Assembly (NCBI GenBank): GCA_027324025.1 | Contig: DAHVYW010000076.1 | Location: 1 to 5,408 of the forward strand | Origin: JAJZQD01 sp021847735 | Lineage (GTDB): Bacteria > Bacillota > Thermincolia > Thermincolales > UBA2595 | DNA length: 5,408 nt | Direction: 5' to 3' | In this document: positions 1-5,325 of the stretch, in pieces | How positions within the stretch are numbered: position 1 is the first letter of the stretch | Layout of the letters: every line of letters begins with the position of its first letter | Position numbers and translations under genes: made by a program | Notes under the pieces: model-generated | Seen by the model: the letters and a program-made list of their open reading frames with translations, nothing else | What the model was told of the DNA's origin: nothing | Databases searched by the model: none

Positions 1-103
1 TGATATCCGCTTGTCGGCGATCCGCGGATGCGGGAGCCGGTAACAAGCTGAATTGTTGCCGTCCTGTAGGAACATATCTGCCACTCACGGTGCTTTCACG
101 ACT

Positions 104-138
104 AAATAGAAAGCTGCCCCATTTGCTTATGGGACAGC
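104..138 (-). terminator. Rho-independent terminator of the OsmC-family gene
   Basis: Read on the minus strand, arms GCTGTCCCAT (138-129) and ATGGGGCAGC (122-113) pair over 10 positions with one G-U wobble and a 6-nt loop AAGCAA. A T-rich run, TTTCTATTT (112-104), follows. The hairpin starts about 15 nt past the OsmC stop codon, so it ends that transcript. The 12-mer AAGGGGCTGTCC at its 5' side recurs exactly in the hairpin after the next minus-strand gene. Confidence 0.85.
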
Positions 139-152
139 CCCTTCTTGTTCTT

Positions 153-674
153 CTAAGCTGTTCTGCGTTTGACCAGTTCGATGTCTAAAGTTACATTTTT
201 GGTTAAAGTCAGACCTACAGGCGAAGTGGAAATTACTCTTTTGTGAACTTCCTCTAGTTGTTCCAGGCTGGCCGCACTGTTAAGAAAAACCTTTACTTTT
301 ATAGTGGTGAAACCCGGCTGAATCTCAGAGGGCAAACCGAAGAACCCCGGCAGGTCTATATCGCCCTCCATGTCAATTTCAATCTTCTGGAGTTCAATAC
401 CAAGCATAGCGGCATTAAGGGAGTAACCCACAACCAGACAGCTCCCCAAAGCAGCCAGTACCATTTCCACCGGATTGGGGGCAGTATCTGTGCCGCCTAA
501 GTCCAGGGGCTCGTCCATGCTCACCTTAAAATTCCGGATTTCTGACTCGGCTTTAGTTCCTCCCCGCCAGAAAGTCCTGGCCCGCCACAAGGTTTTACCA
601 AATTCGGGATTGTTCTTGACGGTTTCGATGATTTTTTGTCCCACTTCCAGGTCAATTCCATTTACCGATGCCAT
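153..674 (-). CDS. OsmC-family protein (single-cysteine subgroup)
   Basis: This 173-residue cytoplasmic protein belongs to the OsmC/Ohr fold family, whose characterised members reduce organic or inorganic hydroperoxides with a reactive cysteine pair. The diagnostic core is seen: GGTDTAPNPVEMVLAALGSC at about 60-79, with Cys79 at the peroxidatic position at the start of the central helix. A beta-rich C-terminal half follows, including PGFTTIKVKVFL at about 120-131. The usual second cysteine, in a CP-V/I-S context, is Ser151 here (TSPVGLTL). As I recall, an SPV motif and a roughly 35-residue N-terminal extension mark a distinct OsmC subgroup, so peroxidase activity should not be assumed. The ATG at 674 is supported by GGGAGGAG at 688-681, 6 nt upstream. 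The gene is co-oriented with the UPF0182 gene but separated from it by a terminator and its own candidate promoter. Family assignment is firm; substrate is unknown. Confidence 0.93.
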   Translation of the reverse strand: MASVNGIDLEVGQKIIETVKNNPEFGKTLWRARTFWRGGTKAESEIRNFKVSMDEPLDLGGTDTAPNPVEMVLAALGSCLVVGYSLNAAMLGIELQKIEIDMEGDIDLPGFFGLPSEIQPGFTTIKVKVFLNSAASLEQLEEVHKRVISTSPVGLTLTKNVTLDIELVKRRTA

Positions 675-704
675 AAAAATCTCCTCCCTTATAAATTAAT
701 TGTT

Positions 705-728
705 TTCAGCAACCTTCGGGTCGCTAAA
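705..728 (-). promoter_or_regulatory. Stem-loop in the OsmC-gene leader
   Basis: On the minus strand, TTTAGCGACC (728-719) pairs with GGTTGCTGAA (714-705) around the tetraloop CGAA. This gives a 10-bp stem with two G-U wobbles. The G-U pairs work on the minus strand but would be A-C mismatches in a plus-strand RNA, which points to an RNA made with the OsmC gene. It lies about 16 nt upstream of the Shine-Dalgarno sequence and no T-tract follows, so it is not a terminator. It could stabilise the mRNA or affect translation. No known riboswitch is recognised. Confidence 0.4.
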
Positions 729-745
729 CAGTCAAATCTTTATAG

Positions 746-762
746 TACTACCTATCATAGTA
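746..762. promoter_or_regulatory. Inverted repeat near the predicted OsmC transcription start (possible operator)
   Basis: On the minus strand, TACTATGATAGGTAGTA has 5-bp arms TACTA/TAGTA around 7 bases. It overlaps an 8-bp perfect palindrome, TAGTACTA (743-750). It sits at the transcription start predicted from the CATAAT -10 box, where a repressor could act. It does not clearly match PerR, OhrR or CodY consensus sites. With arms this short, chance is a real alternative. Confidence 0.25.
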
Positions 763-767
763 ATTTA

Positions 768-796
768 ATTATGAGGGAGTTCGGTTAAAAGTGCAA
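768..796 (-). promoter_or_regulatory. Candidate sigma-A promoter of the OsmC gene
   Basis: Read on the minus strand, TTGCAC (796-791) and CATAAT (773-768) are separated by exactly 17 nt. The -10 box matches 5 of 6 consensus bases; the -35 box matches only its TTG. Transcription would start near 761, leaving a leader of about 87 nt that holds the inverted repeat and the stem-loop. It lies downstream of the UPF0182 terminator, which supports independent transcription of the OsmC gene. Confidence 0.45.
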
Positions 797-831
797 GAGC
801 TAAAAAATATAAAGGGGGCAAAAGAGCAGGG

Positions 832-858
832 AAAAGGAACTGTTTTGGACAGCCCCTT
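832..858 (-). terminator. Probable rho-independent terminator of the UPF0182 gene
   Basis: On the minus strand, AAGGGGCTGT (858-849) pairs with ACAGTTCCTT (843-834) over 10 positions, including two G-U wobbles, around the loop CCAAA. The T-tract is short (TTTT at 835-832, partly in the stem), so termination may be incomplete. The hairpin begins 13 nt after the UPF0182 stop codon. Confidence 0.65.
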
Positions 859-871
859 GTTGAAATAAGTG

Positions 872-3625
872 CTACATGGATTTGACTTCGTTTTCCAGTT
901 CCAAAAGCTGCTGTTTCAGGGATTCTATCTTTTTCAGAACAGAGTCTTTGGGTGTTACAATTTTCGGTGTGCCGGGTTCGCCGGGCGGTCCCGATACACT
1001 AGGTGTTCCTGTTCCCGGTGTTCCTTCCCTGGCAAAGAAATCTGCAACCGCCTTGTCCAGGGAGTTGGTCTCCACCATAATTATTTTTTTGTCTACAGCA
1101 AAGACAATAGCCTGCATTTGCGGGATAGAAGCCCCCTGCTGCTCGGCTTTGATATATATGGGTTCAACATATACGAAACCGCCGTCGATGGGCACTGCAA
1201 GCAAGTTACCTCTGATTACCTGGGAGCCTCCCTGACCCCAAAGGGTCATTTTACCTGAAATCGACGTATCCTGGTCAATCAGGCTGTCAATCATCAGTGG
1301 TCCCTGGATTTCTACGTTCTTCGGCACTTTGTAGAGGACCAGTTCTCCGTAATGGTCACCGTCATTGCGGCCTGCCAGCCAGGCAACTAAGTTGTTCCGG
1401 TGCTGTTCCTGCCTGCTGGCCGGGGTGAAGGGCAGCATCAGGGTAAACTCGCTGTCCTTTTCACCGGGTAGTTTCATAATAGAGTAATAGGGGTCAACAC
1501 TCTGGGTGCCCCGCTCACCAACTTTTTTGGCGATATCCCAGGTGTCTTCCCGGTTGTAAAATACCGACGGGTTGTTTACATGGAAATTCAGCAGTACGCC
1601 GGACTGGATATCAAAGTAATCCTGCGGATATCTGATATGCTCTTTCAAGTTGACAGGCATCTCCGCCGAGTCTTTAAAAACCCCCGGAAATATCTTGGCT
1701 ACTGTTTTCAGGATGGGGTCCTTTTTGTCAAACACATAGAAGTTGACAGTGCCGTCATATGGGTCAATTACAATTTTAACCGAGTTTCGGATGTAGTTTA
1801 AGTCTCCAGTGGGAGCGGCATATGGGAAACTATCTGTATAGGTGTAAGCATCCAGAATCCAGTACATTTTACCGTTATCCGCCACTACCATGTAAGGGTC
1901 ATTGTCAAGCCTCAGGTAAGGCATCAGTGTACTCACCCGGTCAATGATATTTCTCTTCATCAGCAGTTTGCTGTTATCGTTTATTTCCTGGGCCATATAA
2001 AAGCGGAAGGTGTTAAAGTAGGAGCTTAACAGGAGTTTATTAAGCCCTGTCATAGCCAGTCCGGTTTTGCCGCTGTATGAGTTTTCTACGTTGTTGTCAC
2101 CCTGGGGGTAGTCAAATTCCTTGGCCGCGGTATTGCCGATAACATATCCATATGTGCTGTCATTTGACAGCTCACCGAAATAAATCCGGGGTTCCTTAAT
2201 CTTGATGCCCTCCACCTGCGACTGGGGAGGGATATCTTTGACAATCAGCCTGGCATAACCGGAATTATCTATTTCATTAGCCAGAGTAGCGGCTGCCCCG
2301 TATCCGTGGGTATACCTCATCGTTAGGTTGACAAAGGTGCCGGCTTTTTCCGTAAGGGCTTCTTCGGATATTTCCCGCGGCCCGAGCAAAACCTCCCGGT
2401 ACTTGCCGTCCACCGTGTACCTGTCAACATCAATATCATTGAAACGGTAATAATAGCGTAAACCCTGGTTCTGGGACAGTACGGTTTTTAAGGGGAGGGG
2501 GTCATTCAGCCTGATATTGTCCATCGTTGCTCTGTTATTGTTGATGTTTTCCATCGTTATATTTGACGTGCCCGGGTAATCTTTAACCTTTATATTGTTA
2601 AGGTTATATGCCAGCCGGGTAAATTTGATTTCCTGCTCGATGTAAGGCTTTTCTTTGATGAATTCATTGTTGCTAACATTGTATTGTACCAAACCGGAGA
2701 CTAATGACCCGGCAGCAGCCGTGACCAGGTAAACAGCAACAGCCCCCACAACCAGCCTGTGGTCATCGATCACAAAGTACAGGAAGCTTGCGATACCGCA
2801 CAGGACAGCCAAAACGGCAAGTATTTTGGCAAAGGGCACGGACATATGGATATCAGTGTAACCGGCGCCGTAAACATATCCGGTTTGGGAATACATTACT
2901 GCGAACATCGCAAAATATTTTTTCAGTCCCAAAAGAACGAAGAGGACTCCTATTAAAGCTGACCAGAACCTGCGGATACTGCGGGGTATATGAAGTGCTC
3001 CCTTCCCCAATAGACTGCCCCTAAGTTTAATAAATCCTGTGAACAGGTAAAAAACCAGGCTGACAAGGAAAATTGCCGTCAGAGAAAAAATCAGCGAGTC
3101 CAGGACAAAATTATAAAGGGGTATCTTAAATACGTAGAAGGAAACATCCTTGTTAAAAACCAGTTCCTTAATCCCGAAATCAGTGGAGTTCCTGAATTCC
3201 AGAAGTTTCATCCAGCCGCTCTCTGTCGCTCCCAGGGCAAAAAACAGGCTGATCACAACGCTTATCAGCAAAATAATCGTTACAGCCTTTTTAAAATTAG
3301 CCGGGGTGACATTTTTTTCAGCGGGAGTGCCAATGTTTTCAACTACAAAGAGGTGCAGCCTGTTTTTGGTCGTAACTTCTTCGCGCTCGGCATTGACGAA
3401 AACCCGGTAGGCTATCAGGCCCATCACAAAAATAATCAGGAAATAAATCAGGAAGGCAATAGCCCCGATTTGCAATTTAGCTATTATCGGGGTGAGAAAC
3501 AGTTGACTGTATCCAAGGTCCTTGAACCAAAGAAATTTTACATAAAACTGGGAGAAGACCTTGATTACCAGGGCGGCTAATATTAACAATATTATGAAAT
3601 AGCGGGTAATGCTCAGTTTTTTCAG
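872..3625 (-). CDS. UPF0182-family large membrane protein with a putative CTG start
   Basis: This 917-residue protein (numbered from the chosen start) belongs to UPF0182, a family of large membrane proteins of unknown function common in Firmicutes, Actinobacteria and cyanobacteria. Seven hydrophobic segments are visible at about 9-29, 51-73, 114-133, 173-198, 220-240, 264-285 and 291-311. A soluble domain of roughly 550 residues follows, probably outside the cell. Family-type motifs include FLWFKDLGYSQLF (31-43), YGAGYTDIH (252-260), NEFIKEKPYIEQEIKFTR (320-337) and DIDVDRY (397-403). The C-terminus has a Gly/Pro/Thr-rich linker (about 868-893) and a heptad-like charged helix (about 894-917). 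I chose CTG at 3625 because AAAGGAGG (3641-3634) lies 8 nt upstream and the product then begins KKLSITRYF directly before the first membrane helix. No ATG, GTG or TTG fits that site. The frame extends upstream to a GTG at 3748, but those 41 codons are not family-like and cross a hairpin. Function is unknown. Confidence 0.93.
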   Translation of the reverse strand: MKKLSITRYFIILLILAALVIKVFSQFYVKFLWFKDLGYSQLFLTPIIAKLQIGAIAFLIYFLIIFVMGLIAYRVFVNAEREEVTTKNRLHLFVVENIGTPAEKNVTPANFKKAVTIILLISVVISLFFALGATESGWMKLLEFRNSTDFGIKELVFNKDVSFYVFKIPLYNFVLDSLIFSLTAIFLVSLVFYLFTGFIKLRGSLLGKGALHIPRSIRRFWSALIGVLFVLLGLKKYFAMFAVMYSQTGYVYGAGYTDIHMSVPFAKILAVLAVLCGIASFLYFVIDDHRLVVGAVAVYLVTAAAGSLVSGLVQYNVSNNEFIKEKPYIEQEIKFTRLAYNLNNIKVKDYPGTSNITMENINNNRATMDNIRLNDPLPLKTVLSQNQGLRYYYRFNDIDVDRYTVDGKYREVLLGPREISEEALTEKAGTFVNLTMRYTHGYGAAATLANEIDNSGYARLIVKDIPPQSQVEGIKIKEPRIYFGELSNDSTYGYVIGNTAAKEFDYPQGDNNVENSYSGKTGLAMTGLNKLLLSSYFNTFRFYMAQEINDNSKLLMKRNIIDRVSTLMPYLRLDNDPYMVVADNGKMYWILDAYTYTDSFPYAAPTGDLNYIRNSVKIVIDPYDGTVNFYVFDKKDPILKTVAKIFPGVFKDSAEMPVNLKEHIRYPQDYFDIQSGVLLNFHVNNPSVFYNREDTWDIAKKVGERGTQSVDPYYSIMKLPGEKDSEFTLMLPFTPASRQEQHRNNLVAWLAGRNDGDHYGELVLYKVPKNVEIQGPLMIDSLIDQDTSISGKMTLWGQGGSQVIRGNLLAVPIDGGFVYVEPIYIKAEQQGASIPQMQAIVFAVDKKIIMVETNSLDKAVADFFAREGTPGTGTPSVSGPPGEPGTPKIVTPKDSVLKKIESLKQQLLELENEVKSM

Positions 3626-3633
3626 TCTAATTA

Positions 3634-3641
3634 CCTCCTTT
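3634..3641 (-). promoter_or_regulatory. Shine-Dalgarno sequence that sets the UPF0182 start
   Basis: On the minus strand AAAGGAGG is a full match to the anti-SD core, followed by the 8-nt spacer TAATTAGA and then CTG. An in-frame ATT lies inside that spacer, only 2 nt from GGAGG, too close for initiation. The next in-frame TTG is inside the first transmembrane segment. The site therefore argues for CTG initiation, or for a T-to-C change or sequencing error in a TTG start. Confidence 0.8.
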
Positions 3642-3683
3642 AGAGTATTGATAAAACATTCTGTACGGACACCGGTTTTCCTC

Positions 3684-3711
3684 TTTATGCAAAGGCACCA
3701 TTTTATCCCAA
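3684..3711 (-). promoter_or_regulatory. Weak candidate promoter of the UPF0182 gene
   Basis: On the minus strand, TTGGGA (3711-3706) and CATAAA (3689-3684) are 16 nt apart, each matching 4 of 6 sigma-A consensus bases. Transcription would start near 3677, about 50 nt before the CTG codon. It lies between the hairpin cluster and the gene, so the hairpins would not be in the transcript. A promoter further upstream that includes them is an equally open possibility. Confidence 0.28.
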
Positions 3712-3716
3712 TTCCA

Positions 3717-3837
3717 AGACTCCACCTTCTATTAGGTGGAGTTTCCACTTTTCTGCTTCAGTGGGGGTAGAGTCCCCCACTGAAGTTTCGATGTTCAGCT
3801 TTAGCTGAACGAGTTCACTGCAGCTTTGTAATAGCTG
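3717..3837. repeat. Cluster of four tandem inverted repeats (possible mobile-element end or structured RNA)
   Basis: Four stem-loops stand in a row. (1) ACTCCACC (3719-3726) with GGTGGAGT (3735-3742), loop 8 nt. (2) CTTCAGTGGGGG (3756-3767) with CCCCCACTGAAG (3774-3785), a perfect 12-bp stem with loop TAGAGT. (3) GTTCAGC (3793-3799) with GCTGAAC (3804-3810), loop TTTA. (4) CAGCT (3821-3825) with AGCTG (3833-3837), loop 7 nt. None has a proper T-tract, so they are not ordinary terminators, and two divergent genes flank them. Such hairpin runs are seen at the ends of IS200/IS605-type elements (where the TnpB guide RNA is encoded), in MITE-like repeats and in structured RNAs. No transposase gene is present and I cannot choose among these. 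The inverted repeats themselves are certain; the interpretation is not. Confidence 0.6.
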
Positions 3838-3882
3838 ACCCAAGACCGGAAAGTTCGTAACAGTCCGTGCTCTTAAAACCAG

Positions 3883-3911
3883 TTTACAAACCCCGAAAAA
3901 TTACGTACAAT
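3883..3911 (+). promoter_or_regulatory. Sigma-A promoter of the disulfide-oxidoreductase gene
   Basis: TTTACA (3883-3888) and TACAAT (3906-3911) each match 5 of 6 consensus bases and are separated by exactly 17 nt. Transcription would start at about 3917-3919, giving a leader of about 40 nt before the ATG at 3959. The -10 box overlaps the left arm of the palindrome at 3909-3931, a layout suited to repression. Confidence 0.75.
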
Positions 3912-3931
3912 ATACCCTATAGAGGTATATT
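3909..3931. promoter_or_regulatory. Palindromic operator candidate, CsoR/CstR-like
   Basis: Arms AATATACC (3909-3916) and GGTATATT (3924-3931) are perfect 8-bp inverted repeats around the 7-nt centre CTATAGA. The site covers the end of the -10 box and the predicted transcription start. An AT-flanked ACC/GGT core is, as I recall, the shape of operators bound by the CsoR/CstR/FrmR (DUF156) repressors, which sense copper, persulfide or formaldehyde. The link to CstR is attractive because CstR regulons can include CoA-disulfide/persulfide reductases. The palindrome is seen directly; the regulator is inferred and no regulator gene lies in the window. Confidence 0.55.
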
Positions 3932-3958
3932 AGTTAGCGGTGAAAGGGGTGTCAGGAT

Positions 3959-5278
3959 ATGAAGCTTTGTATAGTAGGGGGAGGGGGGTCCGTGGCGGTT
4001 GCTAACCGGATCATTTCTGCGCGGATGCCCGGCGCTGATACTGAGGTGTTCACTAAAAGGGATGTTGCCGGGTACCGGCCGTGTGAACTGACCTATGTAC
4101 TGGGAAAACAGATTGCCGACTTTGAGACAATTATCGCGTTTGATGCCAAGGCAATGGCAGCGGGCAATACCCGGTACCATTTCAAAACCACCGTGACGGA
4201 AATTAACCGGGCCGAAAAGTACATTGTCAGTACCGCCGGTAAATATTACTACGACAAACTTATCCTAGCCATGGGTGCTGCTCCTGTTTTGCCGAACACA
4301 CCGGGAATGGAAGGCCCCGGGGTTTATGTCCTTGGCACAGATGTGCAGTACGCCAGGGATTTGGTCCCCGTTATCGCCAGGAGCAAGTCTGCCCTGATTA
4401 TCGGCGCCGGGGCCATCGGCCTGGAAATGGCTGAGGTTTTAGCCCGGCAGGGTTATCAGAAGGTCATTGTGGCCGATGTCGCGGACCGTCCGCTGGCCCG
4501 GTCCCTGGACAAGGAAATGGCTGCTCTGGTCACCGAGAAAATGCAGTCCCTGGGGATCGAATTGTTCCTATCAAACCAGGTATTAAAGGTGGAACAAGTC
4601 GGTGGAAAGGTTAAGGTCCTGTTAAAGGAACATGAGGCTTTAGTTGATTTTGTACTTGTTTCAGTCGGTTTCCGGCCAAACTCCGAATTAGCCAGGGACT
4701 GTGGACTGGAAATCGGCCCGACTGGAGGAATCAAAGTCAGCTCCCAGATGGTTACATCAGACCCGGACATTTACGCCATAGGTGACGTGTCCGAGGGGTG
4801 GGACGTTATTGGCGAAAAACCAAGCCTACCTATGAAGGCCGATAACGCGGTGAGAACCGGAAGGGTGGCGGCAAGGCATTTGACTGGTGATAACAGTATT
4901 GAATACATGGGTTCTGCCGGCTCTTTTATTATTTATTTAGCCGAAACCTTTGTCGGGGGTATCGGTTACACTGAGGAAGGGGCCCGGACTCTACCGGGTA
5001 AAACGGTTAAGACGGTTTGGCATGAAGGGATGTCGCTCCCCAAATATATGGGCGGCACCCCGGTTAAAATAAAACTGGTGTACGATGTCCAAAACCACCT
5101 GCTGCTAGGGGCGCAGATGTTTTCAAAATCAAATTTCGCCGCCGAGCTGGACAGGTTAAGTGTGGCAATCAGCGAAAAAATTCCTATTCTGAGACTGGTG
5201 GGGATGGAGACAACTTACACTCCTGCCTCAGGATGGCCCTACGGTCCAATGGCCCAGGCCCTCGACAAGTGTTATTAG
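3959..5278 (+). CDS. FAD-dependent pyridine nucleotide-disulfide oxidoreductase (CoA-disulfide reductase / NADH oxidase type)
   Basis: This 439-residue flavoprotein, probably soluble and dimeric, has the domain order of the single-cysteine disulfide reductases: CoA-disulfide reductase, NADH oxidase/peroxidase and NADH-dependent persulfide reductase. An N-terminal FAD site (IVGGGG, 5-10) leads to YRPCELTY (39-46), with Cys42 at the position of the redox-active cysteine. YDKLILAMGA (98-107) follows. The nucleotide site GAGAIG is at 149-154, with Asp173 at the end of the second strand, which hints at NADH preference. The second FAD motif is DIYAIGD (270-276). The rest forms the dimerisation domain; Tyr420 in TTYTP may match the conserved catalytic tyrosine of CoA-disulfide reductase. 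No rhodanese domain is attached. The first glycine motif departs from GxGxxG (Val12 for the third Gly), and the protein ends Cys-Tyr. The ATG at 3959 has AAAGGGG 9 nt upstream. It is monocistronic, with its own promoter, operator-like palindrome and terminator. The class is firm; the exact substrate cannot be read from sequence. Confidence 0.9.
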   Translation: MKLCIVGGGGSVAVANRIISARMPGADTEVFTKRDVAGYRPCELTYVLGKQIADFETIIAFDAKAMAAGNTRYHFKTTVTEINRAEKYIVSTAGKYYYDKLILAMGAAPVLPNTPGMEGPGVYVLGTDVQYARDLVPVIARSKSALIIGAGAIGLEMAEVLARQGYQKVIVADVADRPLARSLDKEMAALVTEKMQSLGIELFLSNQVLKVEQVGGKVKVLLKEHEALVDFVLVSVGFRPNSELARDCGLEIGPTGGIKVSSQMVTSDPDIYAIGDVSEGWDVIGEKPSLPMKADNAVRTGRVAARHLTGDNSIEYMGSAGSFIIYLAETFVGGIGYTEEGARTLPGKTVKTVWHEGMSLPKYMGGTPVKIKLVYDVQNHLLLGAQMFSKSNFAAELDRLSVAISEKIPILRLVGMETTYTPASGWPYGPMAQALDKCY

Positions 5279-5293
5279 ACCAAGATAAAAATG

Positions 5294-5325
5294 GGGGTGT
5301 CTCAAAAGTCAATTTGGGACACCCC
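5294..5325 (+). terminator. Strong hairpin terminator after the oxidoreductase gene (possibly bidirectional)
   Basis: GGGGTGTCTCAAA (5294-5306) pairs with TTTGGGACACCCC (5313-5325) over 13 positions, with one T-G wobble and loop AGTCAA. It begins 15 nt after the stop codon. The plus-strand tail ACTATTTATCTT is only modestly T-rich. Read on the minus strand, the stem is followed by CATTTTTATCTT, a better T-tract, so it could also stop a convergent gene entering from the right. Confidence 0.82.

Noticed and set aside
2..43. Possible 3' end of a plus-strand gene at the left edge (frame open to a TAA at 41-43)
   Set aside because: About 13 codons with no recognisable motif and no terminator of its own on that strand; chance is sufficient.
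258..699. Plus-strand open frames opposite the OsmC gene
   Set aside because: They are antisense to a clear OsmC-family protein and show no motif or ribosome binding site.
869..1258. Plus-strand open frames opposite the 3' end of UPF0182 (869-1258, 876-1235) and others at 1580, 2759, 2788, 3150 and 3353
   Set aside because: All lie antisense to a continuous, family-recognisable coding sequence, have no good ribosome binding sites and translate to compositions typical of shadow frames.
3626..3748. Extended N-terminus of UPF0182 from GTG 3748
   Set aside because: These 41 codons lack a convincing ribosome binding site at GTG, overlap an inverted repeat and do not resemble a membrane-protein N-terminus. 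A perfect Shine-Dalgarno sequence lies inside them, positioned for CTG 3625.
3756..3785. Terminator for either divergent gene
   Set aside because: The 12-bp stem is strong, but it lies upstream of both flanking genes and has no run of T after it on either strand.
3917..4770. Minus-strand open frames at 3917-4180 and 4456-4770
   Set aside because: They are antisense to the oxidoreductase gene (the first also runs into its promoter region), with no recognisable domain.
5294..5325. Terminal inverted repeat of an insertion sequence
   Set aside because: The GGGGTGTCTCAAA arm resembles ends of some IS families, but its partner is only 6 nt away and it follows a stop codon by 15 nt, so a terminator explains it better.
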